A stretch of DNA of 32,596 nucleotides from Candidatus Nanopelagicales bacterium (GTDB lineage Bacteria > Actinomycetota > Actinomycetes > S36-B12 > GCA-2699445), in assembly GCA_030700225.1 (NCBI GenBank), contig JAUYJT010000058.1, positions 1-32,596 on the forward strand, read 5' to 3'. The notes below the pieces were generated by a model, which saw nothing but the letters and a program-made list of their open reading frames with translations, was not told the DNA's origin and searched no databases. Positions 1 to 6,897 of the stretch are shown piece after piece. A program made the translations under genes and the position numbers. How positions within the stretch are numbered: position 1 is the first letter of the stretch; each line of letters starts with the position of its first letter.

Positions 1-441
1 CAGTTCATCCTTGGACGGTAGGAACCAGTCATTCTTCCCGCCACCGGCGTGGTTCTTCGCCGCCCACGCCGCCGGAGCCTTCTCCGGTGTGTCACACGCG
101 GTATTACTGGTTATCGCGGTCGTGTTCGCCTCCCCCGTACCAATCGCCGTATCAGTCGCAATACTGGTAGACGCGCACGCACCGGTCCCCCACGCCAAGC
201 GCGGGTCCTTGCCGTCGTCGTACCAGCCGCGTGGTGCGGCCTCGTAGCACACTCCCTTCGCTGCGTCGTGGTAGAAAATCGTCCCTCCACCCGGGCCGGG
301 TTCGCCCACTACACACGCTGGGGCCGATGTGGTGGACGTCGTGGCGACGTCGCGTGCTGGTTCGGTCTGGCTGGAGCACGCGGCCATTACGAGAGCGATG
401 CTGGCGGCGAGTGCCGCGATTCCTGTTGCCTTCAGACGCAT
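1..441 (-). CDS. Lipoprotein of the DUF1566/Lcl family, copy 1 (partial, C-terminus off the window)
   Basis: Open frame from an ATG at 441 to the left edge, 147 codons visible. The N-terminus is a lipoprotein signal peptide with lipobox MAAC (Cys22), then a Thr/Ser/Pro linker, then the GEPGPGGGTIFY motif seen at the start of DUF1566/Lcl-type domains and the WFLPSKDEL motif of the C-terminal domain. It is closely similar to the three complete copies to its right, so the missing part should hold the YWSSSQ motif, the variable segment and a C-terminal RVRPVRAF, roughly 60 codons beyond the edge. It has the same promoter block and palindrome as the others. Predicted role: a secreted, lipid-anchored binding protein. 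The family assignment rests on motif recognition; the ligand is unknown. Confidence 0.85.
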   Translation of the reverse strand, partial: MRLKATGIAALAASIALVMAACSSQTEPARDVATTSTTSAPACVVGEPGPGGGTIFYHDAAKGVCYEAAPRGWYDDGKDPRLAWGTGACASTSIATDTAIGTGEANTTAITSNTACDTPEKAPAAWAAKNHAGGGKNDWFLPSKDEL

Positions 442-749
442 ACGGGCAGTGTCTCAGCCGTCACTCTGTGACGCAACCCTTCGGCGTGCCTCAGCTTCTT
501 TGATCGCGTGACCTCGTGTTGGGGGGAGGCTTGCCTGTTATGGAAGGCAAGATCGATATGGCCGCGAGACGGCTCGGCGGATGTTGACCGGCCCGAGGCT
601 GCCGAACCCGGCCGAGCAGGTCGACGGGCGCACACCGCGCCCGCGAGGCTTCAGCGACGACGCCAGAGCGCTTCCGCGGATGGGGAAGGGGGACCCCACG
701 TATAGATCAGGAGAGCCAACGAATGACGAGTAGATCAGTAGTTGAGTAG
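442..749. other. Spacer between lipoprotein copies 1 and 2
   Basis: 308 bases without a convincing gene. The left ~90 bases are the promoter and upstream block of copy 1, resembling the block upstream of copy 4 more than those of copies 2 and 3 (shared CTTCGGCGTGCCTCAGCTTC). The rest is unlike the near-identical 214-base spacers of copies 2-3 and 3-4. Near 700-750, just downstream of copy 2, TAGATCAG occurs twice and GAGTAG recurs. No template repeat or RNA gene was seen. Confidence 0.6.
448..476 (-). promoter_or_regulatory. Candidate leaderless promoter with 13-bp palindrome, lipoprotein copy 1
   Basis: Reading the minus strand: TTGCGT (476-471), 17 bp, GACACT (453-448), 6 nt, then the ATG at 441. 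The spacer carries GTCAC-AGA-GTGAC (472-460), a perfect inverted repeat overlapping the -35 box, a good place for a repressor. No Shine-Dalgarno sequence precedes the ATG, which fits leaderless initiation. The same arrangement occurs at all four copies. Confidence 0.5.
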
Positions 750-1382
750 CTAGAAAGCCCGGACTGGCCGAACCCGGTAGGTGAAGAACTTGCTGTCGAA
801 GTTCTGGTCGCCATTGACGAAGACCTGGAACCGCGCGAAGCGCGCAACGAACTGCGACGACGACCAGTAGCGGTCAACGACGGTGAACCCGCCAACAGTG
901 GTTTTCTGTGCGTACAACTGATTCAGTTCATCCTCGGACGGCAGGAACCAGTCGTTCAAGCCGCCGCCTGCGTAGTTCTTAGCCGCCCACGCTGCCGGAG
1001 CCTTCTTCGGTGTATCACACGCGGTATTACTGGTGATCGCGGTCGTGTTCGCCTTCCCCGTACCAATCGCCATCCCAGTCGCGCCAGGAATATCCTGGTT
1101 GCTGCACGTACCCGCGGCTCCCCCACCGGTCCCCCACGCCAAGTTCTGGTCCTCGCCGCCGTACCAGCCGCTTGGTGCGGCCTCGAAACACTCGCCCCCC
1201 GCTGCGTCGTGGTAGAAAATCGTCCCTCCACCCGGGCCTGGTTCGCCCACTACACACGCTGGGGGCGACGTGGTGGGCGTCGTCGCGACGTCGCGTGCTG
1301 GTTCGGTCTGGCTGGAGCACGCGGCCAGTACGAGAGCGATGCTGGCGGCGAGCGCCGCGATTCCTGTCAGCTTCAATCGCAT
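750..1382 (-). CDS. Lipoprotein of the DUF1566/Lcl family with DGR-like variable C-terminus, copy 2
   Basis: 210 aa. Signal peptide with lipobox LAAC (Cys22), a short Thr/Ser/Pro linker (about 23-42), GEPGPGGGTIFY, CFEAAPSGW, a middle segment rich in Thr/Asn/Gly, NDWFLPSEDELNQLYAQ, YWSSSQ, a variable segment of about 25 residues and a fixed RVRPVRAF end. In DUF1566/Lcl-type proteins this part adopts a C-type-lectin-like fold. The protein should be exported, lipidated and displayed on the cell surface. Codons after SSSQ vary against the other copies at positions 1 and 2 but not 3, the mark of a DGR target. The middle segment (GGGAAGTCSNQDIPGATG region) differs in length from copies 3 and 4. 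Ligand unknown. ATG chosen because signal peptide and promoter block fit it. Confidence 0.88.
   Translation of the reverse strand: MRLKLTGIAALAASIALVLAACSSQTEPARDVATTPTTSPPACVVGEPGPGGGTIFYHDAAGGECFEAAPSGWYGGEDQNLAWGTGGGAAGTCSNQDIPGATGMAIGTGKANTTAITSNTACDTPKKAPAAWAAKNYAGGGLNDWFLPSEDELNQLYAQKTTVGGFTVVDRYWSSSQFVARFARFQVFVNGDQNFDSKFFTYRVRPVRAF
777..851 (-). repeat. DGR-type variable region (VR), copy 2
   Basis: 25 codons between SSSQ and RVRPVRAF. Against the VR of copy 4 there are 23 base differences, none at a third codon position; against copy 3 there are 25, one at a third position. Columns whose codons lack A at positions 1-2 (GCG, GCG, GGC) are invariant. Variation may extend upstream to about 884. 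Confidence 0.78.
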
Positions 1383-1614
1383 ACGCGCAGTGTCTCAGCG
1401 GTCACTCTGTGACGCAACCCTTCAGCATGCCTCAGCTTCATTGAGCGCGCGGGCTCCTGTGGGGGTCGGCGCGTCGCCTTCAACCTGTCAAGAAGGGCGC
1501 CCACGGAAACGACCGGAAAGCCAAGAAGTTCGCGGCCGCCCTACCAGCGGCCCCCGAAACCGAAGAACGAAGAACAAGTGATGAATGGCTGAATCGCTAA
1601 AAAGCCCGGACCGG
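1383..1614. repeat. Near-identical spacer repeat, first copy
   Basis: This block (spacer of copies 2 and 3 plus the last codons of copy 3) matches 2212-2443 with only about four single-base differences that I can count in the 214-base spacer. It holds the tail of the upstream gene, its 3' flank and the promoter of the next gene. It is better conserved than the coding parts on either side, suggesting recent duplication or gene conversion. Confidence 0.85.
1389..1417 (-). promoter_or_regulatory. Candidate leaderless promoter with 13-bp palindrome, lipoprotein copy 2
   Basis: TTGCGT (1417-1412), 17-bp spacer, GACACT (1394-1389), 6 nt to the ATG at 1382. The palindrome GTCAC-AGA-GTGAC lies at 1401-1413. 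Identical spacing to the other copies. Confidence 0.5.
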
Positions 1615-2211
1615 GCGCACGCGGAGGGTGAGGCCCTTGTAGTCGCTGATCTGGCCGCCAGCGCCGAGGTTCTGCCACCACGCGTAGCTCGCACCGTTCT
1701 GCGACGAGGACCAGACGAGGACTCCGGCGAACCCGCCAACAGTGGTTTTCTGTGCGTACAACTGATTCAGTTCATCCTTGGACGGTAGGAACCAGTCACT
1801 CCTCCCGCCACCGGCGTAGTTCTTAGCCGCCCACGCCGCCGGAGCCTTCTTCGGTGTATCACACGCGGTATTTCTGGTGATCGCGGTCGTGTTCGCCTCC
1901 CCGTCACCAATCGCCGTACCAGTCGCAATACTGATAGACGCGCACTTATTGGTCGTCCCCCACGCCAAGCTCGGGTCGCTGCCGCCGCCGTTCCAGCCAC
2001 TTGGCGCGGCCTCGAAGCACAGTCCCGTCGCTGCGTCGCGGTAGAAAATCGTCCCTCCACCCGGGCCGGGTTCGCCCACTACACACGCTGATGCCGACGT
2101 GGTGGGCGTCGTCGCGACGTCACGTGCTGGTTCGGTCTGGCTGGAGCACGCGGCCATTACGAGAGCGATGCTGGCGGCGAGTGCCCCGATTCCTGTTAGC
2201 TTCAATCGCAT
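1597..2211 (-). CDS. Lipoprotein of the DUF1566/Lcl family with DGR-like variable C-terminus, copy 3
   Basis: 204 aa, same architecture as its neighbours: lipobox MAAC (Cys22), Thr-rich linker, GEPGPGGGTIFYRDA, CFEAAPSGWNGGGSDPSLAWG, ANTTAITRNTACDTPKKAPAAW, SDWFLPSKDELNQLYAQ, VWSSSQ, a variable segment and RVRPVRAF. The N-terminal half is nearly identical to copies 1 and 2 and the middle is very close to copy 4. Only the segment after SSSQ is strongly different. The usual Tyr before WSSS is Val here, so the codons just upstream of WSSS may also be diversified. Expected location is the outer face of the cytoplasmic membrane or cell envelope. No catalytic residues are apparent; a binding role is inferred. 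Confidence 0.88.
   Translation of the reverse strand: MRLKLTGIGALAASIALVMAACSSQTEPARDVATTPTTSASACVVGEPGPGGGTIFYRDAATGLCFEAAPSGWNGGGSDPSLAWGTTNKCASISIATGTAIGDGEANTTAITRNTACDTPKKAPAAWAAKNYAGGGRSDWFLPSKDELNQLYAQKTTVGGFAGVLVWSSSQNGASYAWWQNLGAGGQISDYKGLTLRVRPVRAF
1624..1698 (-). repeat. DGR-type variable region (VR), copy 3
   Basis: 25 codons; 26 base differences from copy 4, only one at a third position (TGG against GGC in column 8). Many residues (N, G, S, Y, D, L, T) are those reachable from AAC/AAT by changing A. The segment may begin upstream at about 1728. Confidence 0.78.
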
Positions 2212-2443
2212 ACGCGCAGTGTCTCAGCGGTCACTCTGTGACGCAACCCTTCAGCGTGCCTCAGCTTCATTGAGCGCGCGGGCTCCTGTGGGGGTCGGCG
2301 CGTCGCCTTCAACCTGTCAAGAAGGGCGCCCACGGAAACGACCGGAGAGCCAAGAAGTTCGCGGCCGCCCTACGAGCGGCCCCCGAAACCGAAGAACGAA
2401 GAACAAGTGATGAATGGTTGAATCGCTAAAAAGCCCGGACCGG
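2212..2443. repeat. Near-identical spacer repeat, second copy
   Basis: Counterpart of 1383-1614. It links the end of copy 4 to the promoter of copy 3. It includes a GC-rich segment next to the stop codon (minus strand CCGGTCCGGGCTTTTTAG) that is the best candidate for the fixed 3' end (IMH-like) of the variable region. Confidence 0.85.
2218..2246 (-). promoter_or_regulatory. Candidate leaderless promoter with 13-bp palindrome, lipoprotein copy 3
   Basis: TTGCGT (2246-2241), 17 bp, GACACT (2223-2218), 6 nt to the ATG at 2211; palindrome at 2230-2242. Confidence 0.5.
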
Positions 2444-3055
2444 CCGCACACGGCCGGCGTAGCCCTGGCTGACGACGTTCAGGGCGCCACCGACGAAGCC
2501 CTGGCCCCACGCGTTGCGCGCACTGGCCTGCGACGAGGACCAGTAGCTGCCACCGGCGAACCCGCCAACAGTGGCTTCCTGTGCGTACAACTGATTCAGT
2601 TCATCCTTGGACGGTAGGAACCAGTCACTCTTCCCGCCACCGGCGTAGTTCTTCGCCGCCCACGCCGCCGGAGCCTTCGCCGCTGTGTCACACGCGGTAC
2701 TACTGGTGATCGCGGTCGTGTTCGCCTCCCCGTCACCAATCGCCGTACCAGTCGCAAAACTGGTAGACGCGCACTTACCGGTCGTCCCCCACGCCAAGCT
2801 CGGGTCGCTGCCGCCGCCGTTCCAGCCACTTGGCGCGGCCTCGAAACACCGCGATCCCGCTGGACGATTCATGTCCTTGTAGAAGATGCTGCCGCCACCA
2901 GGACCGGTGTCACCCACCCGAAGCGACGAACACGCCGACTCCGCAGGCCCGCCGGCCTCTCGGAGAGGTTCGGTGTCGGTCGGCGGGGAGCACGCACCCA
3001 GCGCCAAGGCCACACCAACACCAAACGCCGCGATTCCTGTAAACCTCAATCGCAT
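2426..3055 (-). CDS. Lipoprotein of the DUF1566/Lcl family with DGR-like variable C-terminus, copy 4
   Basis: 209 aa, the most diverged N-terminus of the array: lipobox LGAC (Cys21-22 region), linker PPTDTEPLREAGGPAESACS, then GDTGPGGGSIFYKDMNRPAG, CFEAAPSGWNGGGSDPSLAWG, SDWFLPSKDELNQLYAQ, YWSSSQ, the variable segment and RVRPVRAF. It is the promoter-proximal member of the minus-strand array. From CFEAAPSGW to SSSQ it is almost the same as copy 3, which makes the abrupt divergence after SSSQ stand out. Its spacer to yajQ is a divergent promoter region. Likely a surface-anchored binding protein; the substrate is unknown. Confidence 0.87.
   Translation of the reverse strand: MRLRFTGIAAFGVGVALALGACSPPTDTEPLREAGGPAESACSSLRVGDTGPGGGSIFYKDMNRPAGSRCFEAAPSGWNGGGSDPSLAWGTTGKCASTSFATGTAIGDGEANTTAITSSTACDTAAKAPAAWAAKNYAGGGKSDWFLPSKDELNQLYAQEATVGGFAGGSYWSSSQASARNAWGQGFVGGALNVVSQGYAGRVRPVRAF
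2453..2527 (-). repeat. DGR-type variable region (VR), copy 4
   Basis: 25 codons between SSSQ and RVRPVRAF. Third bases match copies 2 and 3 in all columns except one (where copy 3 differs), including two columns that keep T in all three copies. First and second bases vary freely. Confidence 0.78.
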
Positions 3056-3061
3056 ACTGGC

Positions 3062-3090
3062 AGTGTCTCAGCGGTCACTCTGTGACGCAA
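3062..3090 (-). promoter_or_regulatory. Candidate leaderless promoter with 13-bp palindrome, lipoprotein copy 4
   Basis: TTGCGT (3090-3085), 17 bp, GACACT (3067-3062), 6 nt to the ATG at 3055; palindrome at 3074-3086. The 5' sequence diverges from copies 2 and 3 only beyond about 3100. Confidence 0.5.
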
Positions 3091-3272
3091 CCCTTCGGCG
3101 TGCCTCAGCTTCTTTGAGCGCGTGTGGTGGAGTGGTGCCTCACCCATTTTGAGCGCGTTACCTCTGTTGGGGGAAGAGCCGAAATGACCCACGGATACGT
3201 CAGGAGAGCCTGGGGAATCACCGCGCCTAGAGCAGAGGATCCGGTCCTTCGCAGCACCAAGGGCCAGTCGGA

Positions 3273-3286
3273 GGCACAATGGGTAT
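3273..3286 (+). promoter_or_regulatory. Shared motif upstream of yajQ
   Basis: GGCACAATGGGTAT ends 33 bases before the yajQ ATG. The same motif with one change (GGCACAATCGGTAT, 3835-3848) lies upstream of korA. CACAAT could be a -10 box; no clear -35 is visible. Confidence 0.35.
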
Positions 3287-3319
3287 GACAATCCGGCAAC
3301 CAGAAGGAGCGGCATCCGC

Positions 3320-3811
3320 ATGGCCGACAGCTCATTCGACGTAGTCAGCAAGGTGGATCGCCAGGAGGCGGACAACGCACTGAACCAGTGCTCCAAGGAG
3401 CTGCGGCAGCGGTTCGACTTCAGAAACACCGGCGCGTCCGTCGAGTGGGCCAGCGATCTGTCAGTCCTCCTGCGAGCCAGCACCGAGGAACGGGCCCTGG
3501 CGGCACTGGACGTGTTCGAGGAGAAGCTCGTCAAGCGCGGGGTGAGCTTGAAGTCCCTGGAGGCCGATGACCCCAAGCCTTCCGGCAAGGAACACCGGAT
3601 CACAGCCACCTTCCAATCCGGGCTGACATCCGAGCAGGCCCGGTCAATCTCCAAGATCATCCGGGAAGAGGGGCCCAAGGCCGTCAAGATCCAGATCCAG
3701 GGAGACGAGGTCCGCGTCTCGGGCAAGAAGCGCGACGACCTGCAAGCTGTGATCTCGCTGATCAAGGAGAAGGACTTGGACTTCGCGGTCCAGTTCACCA
3801 ACTACAGGTGA
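3320..3811 (+). CDS. yajQ: YajQ/UPF0234-family nucleotide-binding protein
   Basis: 163 aa, the usual length for the YajQ family. The N-terminus [20 protein letters not shown] and the C-terminal [12 protein letters not shown] are hallmark segments, with the internal [10 protein letters not shown] and [28 protein letters not shown] also typical. YajQ proteins are small cytoplasmic proteins with two RNA-binding-like folds; some members bind cyclic di-GMP and act as regulators, and nucleic-acid or nucleotide binding is the general expectation. An AAGGAG Shine-Dalgarno sequence at 3304-3309 supports the ATG at 3320. It is read away from the lipoprotein array and 84 bases upstream of korA; the two may be separate transcripts since a similar motif precedes each. 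Confidence 0.93.
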   Translation: MADSSFDVVSKVDRQEADNALNQCSKELRQRFDFRNTGASVEWASDLSVLLRASTEERALAALDVFEEKLVKRGVSLKSLEADDPKPSGKEHRITATFQSGLTSEQARSISKIIREEGPKAVKIQIQGDEVRVSGKKRDDLQAVISLIKEKDLDFAVQFTNYR

Positions 3812-3834
3812 TGTGACTGTTACCCGCGGAGTGG

Positions 3835-3848
3835 GGCACAATCGGTAT
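3835..3848 (+). promoter_or_regulatory. Shared motif upstream of korA
   Basis: GGCACAATCGGTAT, 13 of 14 bases identical to the motif upstream of yajQ, ending 47 bases before the korA GTG. Likely a promoter -10 region or a common regulator site. Confidence 0.35.
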
Positions 3849-3895
3849 CAAAGCCGACTCCCCGCCTTAGAGCCGACGGACTAGGACAAGGTGAA

Positions 3896-5806
3896 GTGAG
3901 CAAGAAGACTGAGCAGCGCGACCACGTCATAGTCCGTTTCGCTGGAGACTCCGGCGACGGGATGCAGCTCACGGGGGACCGATTCACATCGGCCACAGCG
4001 TCCTTGGGCAACGATCTGTCGACTCTCCCGGACTTCCCGGCTGAGATCCGGGCGCCAGCGGGAAGCCTCGCCGGAGTGTCGGCGTTCCAGATCCACTTCG
4101 CCGACCACGACATCCTGACACCCGGCGACGCGCCCGATGTTCTCGTGGCGATGAACCCCGCCGCGTTGAAAGCGAACATCGGCGATCTGTCAGTCGACGG
4201 CCAGCTGATAGTCAACGTGGACGAGTTTGACAGCCGCTCCCTGGCGAAGGCTGGATACGAGACCAACCCGCTAGAGGACGGATCACTGGACTCCTACAAC
4301 GTCAATGCCGTGCCGCTGACTTCGCTCACGGTCGGCGCGTTGGAGCCGTTCGACATCACCAAGAAGGAAGCCGAGCGGTCCAAGAACATGTTCGCCCTCG
4401 GACTGGCGTCGTGGCTGTACAGCAGGCCGACCGAGCAGACTCGCCAGTTCCTGACCGAGAAGTTCGGCCGCAAGCCGGAGATCCTGGCGGCGAACCTCGC
4501 GGCGTTCGAAGCTGGCTGGTCATTCGGTGAGACGACTGAGTCCTTCGCGGTCCGCTACGAGGTGAAGCCCGCCAAGCTCCCTCCAGGCACTTACCGCAAC
4601 GTCACCGGCAACTTGGCACTGTCCTACGGGCTGATCGCCGCCCGCGTCCGCTCGGGCCTGCGGTTGTTCCTTGGCTCGTACCCGATCACCCCGGCCTCCG
4701 ACATCCTCCACGAGCTGAGCAAGCACAAGGATCTGGATGTGATGACGTTCCAGGCCGAGGACGAAATCGCGGGCGTTGGGGCGGCACTGGGCGCGGCGTA
4801 CGGCGGGGCGTTGGGGATCACGACCACGAGCGGGCCGGGACTCGCGTTGAAGTCCGAGATGATCGGGCTCGCTGTCGCGCTCGAGCTGCCACTAGTCGTG
4901 GTCAATGTCCAGCGTGGAGGCCCCTCGACCGGATTGCCAACCAAGACCGAGCAGTCCGATCTGCTGCAGGCCATGTTCGGGCGAAACGGCGAGGCTCCCG
5001 TGCCTATAGTGGCGCCGCAGTCACCCGGAGACTGTTTCGACGCCGCGATCGAAGCAGCGCGCATCGCGACCAAGTACCGCACCCCCGTGCTGCTTCTCTC
5101 GGACGGGTACCTGGGGAACGGGACCGAGCCATGGCGGATCCCAGATGTTGAACAGCTGCCACGCCTGGACGTCGAGTTCGCTTCAGGGCCAAACGCGGTT
5201 GACGACGAAGGCAACGATGTCTTCTACCCGTACAAGCGCGATCCAGTCACGCTAGCCCGCCCCTGGGCCATCCCGGGAACTCCGGGGTTAGAGCACCGTC
5301 TCGGCGGGATCGAGAAGGCCGACCTCACCGGCGAGATCTCCTATGACCCCGACAACCACGACCGCCTGGTGCGGATCAGGCAGGCCAAGGTCGACGGCAT
5401 CGCGTCGGACATCGCACCACTGGCCGTCGATGATCCGACCGGAGACGCCGAAGTCCTCGTACTTGGTTGGGGCTCGACCTACGGCCCGATCGGCTCGGCG
5501 GTGCGGAGGCTAAGGCGCACAGGCCACTCGGTCGCACACGCCCATCTGCGCCACCTGAACCCTTTCCCAGCCAACACGGGCGAAGTCCTGCGCGGGTACA
5601 AACGCGTGGTGATCCCGGAGATGAACCTGGGACAGCTCCGAATGCTGATCCGGGCGAAGTACCTCGTCGACGCCGAGGGCTACAACCAGGTTCGCGGCAT
5701 GCCGTTCCGGTCCGAGGAGTTGGCTGAAGTGATCCTGTCCACCCTCGCTCCGTCCGCCGACACGTCCGAGAGACCGCCCCACGCTACACAGGGAGGTGCG
5801 CGATGA
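3896..5806 (+). CDS. korA: 2-oxoglutarate:ferredoxin oxidoreductase, alpha subunit (gamma-alpha fusion)
   Basis: 636 aa. Residues ~10-190 form the gamma-type domain (RFAGDSGDGMQLTGDRF near the start); residues ~235-600 form the alpha domain, with SYPITPASDILHELSK, TTTSGPGLALKSEM and ERVQRGGPSTG-like NVQRGGPSTGLPTKTEQSD, all typical of the two-subunit actinobacterial KorAB. With KorB it oxidatively decarboxylates 2-oxoglutarate (possibly other 2-oxoacids) to the acyl-CoA, reducing ferredoxin, as an alternative to the NAD-linked dehydrogenase in the TCA cycle. The start is GTG at 3896, preceded by an AAGG-type ribosome site; an upstream GTG at 3891 runs straight into a stop. The stop overlaps the korB start by four bases (ATGA), so the pair is translationally coupled. 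Substrate choice between 2-oxoglutarate and pyruvate is inferred from overall resemblance. Confidence 0.93.
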   Translation: MSKKTEQRDHVIVRFAGDSGDGMQLTGDRFTSATASLGNDLSTLPDFPAEIRAPAGSLAGVSAFQIHFADHDILTPGDAPDVLVAMNPAALKANIGDLSVDGQLIVNVDEFDSRSLAKAGYETNPLEDGSLDSYNVNAVPLTSLTVGALEPFDITKKEAERSKNMFALGLASWLYSRPTEQTRQFLTEKFGRKPEILAANLAAFEAGWSFGETTESFAVRYEVKPAKLPPGTYRNVTGNLALSYGLIAARVRSGLRLFLGSYPITPASDILHELSKHKDLDVMTFQAEDEIAGVGAALGAAYGGALGITTTSGPGLALKSEMIGLAVALELPLVVVNVQRGGPSTGLPTKTEQSDLLQAMFGRNGEAPVPIVAPQSPGDCFDAAIEAARIATKYRTPVLLLSDGYLGNGTEPWRIPDVEQLPRLDVEFASGPNAVDDEGNDVFYPYKRDPVTLARPWAIPGTPGLEHRLGGIEKADLTGEISYDPDNHDRLVRIRQAKVDGIASDIAPLAVDDPTGDAEVLVLGWGSTYGPIGSAVRRLRRTGHSVAHAHLRHLNPFPANTGEVLRGYKRVVIPEMNLGQLRMLIRAKYLVDAEGYNQVRGMPFRSEELAEVILSTLAPSADTSERPPHATQGGAR

Positions 5807-6873
5807 CATCTGACGCGAGCTTGCGGTTCCCGGTGCTGAACCTGGTACCGAAGGCCGCTGCCAAGCAGAGTGCCCGGGACTTCAAGAGCGGTCAAGAAGT
5901 GAGGTGGTGCCCAGGCTGCGGCGACTACGCCATCCTCGCCGGAGTCCAGAGCTTCCTGCCCGCCCTCGGCATCAAGCGCGAGAACGTCGTGTTCATCTCC
6001 GGAATCGGCTGCTCCAGCCGGTTCCCCTACTACATGAACACCTATGGCATGCACTCCATCCACGGCCGCGCGCCCACGATCGCGACAGGCCTGGCGGTTT
6101 CTCGCCCCGATCTGTCGGTGTGGGTGGTTTCCGGCGACGGTGACTCGCTCAGCATCGGCGGCAACCACTTGATCCACGCGCTGCGCCGCAACGTCAACAT
6201 CAAGATCCTCTTGTTCAACAACCGGATCTACGGGCTGACGAAGGGGCAGTATTCACCCACGTCGGAACAGGGCAAGATCACCAAGTCGAGCCCGATGGGA
6301 TCGCTGGACTATCCCTTCAACCCGGTTTCGCTCGCCCTGGGCGCGGAGTCAACGTTCGTGGCTCGCACGATCGATAGCGATCGCAAGCATCTGGTCTCGG
6401 TCCTATCCGCGGCAGCCGCCCATGAAGGGTCGGCGCTTGTGGAGATCTACCAGAACTGCAACATCTTCAACGACGGCGCGTACCAGAATCTCAAGGACCC
6501 AGACACCCGGGATGACGACATGATCAGGCTGGAGCACACTCAGCCGATCCGATTCGGAAGCGACGGCGACAAGGGCGTAGTGCGCCGCCCTGACGGCACG
6601 ATTCGCGTCGTCAGCGTCTCCGACGTGGGTGAATCCGCGCTGCTCGTACATGACGTCCACGCCCCCGACCCAGGGGTAGCGTTCGCCCTGTCTCGGCTCG
6701 CCGATCCCACGACCTTGCGTGACACGGCCATCGGGGTCTTCCGGGACGTCCACCGGGCATCCTACGACCGGCTCGCCCGCCAACAGATGGAGGAGGCCGG
6801 GAAGCACGAGGGTTCGGACGAAGACGCCCTGGCCGACCTGCTTCATGGCAAGGACACCTGGGAAATCGCCTGA
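5803..6873 (+). CDS. korB: 2-oxoglutarate:ferredoxin oxidoreductase, beta subunit
   Basis: 356 aa, the thiamine-diphosphate and iron-sulfur subunit. Cluster ligands are seen as WCPGCGDY (Cys36, Cys39), GIGCSSRFPYY (Cys70) and QNCNIF (Cys219). The TPP/Mg motif runs from GDGDSLSIGGNHL (111-123) to NNRIYGLTKGQYSPT (139-153). It accepts electrons from 2-oxoacid decarboxylation and passes them to ferredoxin. It overlaps korA by four bases. The C-terminal ~110 residues are less conserved, as usual in actinobacterial KorB. The next gene follows 24 bases later. Confidence 0.94.
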   Translation: MTSDASLRFPVLNLVPKAAAKQSARDFKSGQEVRWCPGCGDYAILAGVQSFLPALGIKRENVVFISGIGCSSRFPYYMNTYGMHSIHGRAPTIATGLAVSRPDLSVWVVSGDGDSLSIGGNHLIHALRRNVNIKILLFNNRIYGLTKGQYSPTSEQGKITKSSPMGSLDYPFNPVSLALGAESTFVARTIDSDRKHLVSVLSAAAAHEGSALVEIYQNCNIFNDGAYQNLKDPDTRDDDMIRLEHTQPIRFGSDGDKGVVRRPDGTIRVVSVSDVGESALLVHDVHAPDPGVAFALSRLADPTTLRDTAIGVFRDVHRASYDRLARQQMEEAGKHEGSDEDALADLLHGKDTWEIA

Positions 6874-6885
6874 CCGGCAGCCCCG

Positions 6886-6891
6886 TAGCCT
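6886..6891 (+). promoter_or_regulatory. Candidate -10 box of a leaderless acyl-CoA dehydrogenase transcript
   Basis: TAGCCT, then exactly six bases, then the GTG at 6898. There is no Shine-Dalgarno sequence. This suggests the gene may have its own leaderless promoter in the korB intergenic gap; no good -35 box is visible. Confidence 0.35.
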
Positions 6892-6897
6892 GTCTGC

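Noticed and set aside
1-3055. CRISPR array or simple tandem repeat
   Set aside because: The repeats are ~830-940 bp gene units, not short repeats with unique spacers.
3046-3801. 251-codon minus-strand ORF opposite yajQ
   Set aside because: It is antisense to a clear YajQ gene and Ser/Arg-rich, as shadow frames of high-GC genes are.
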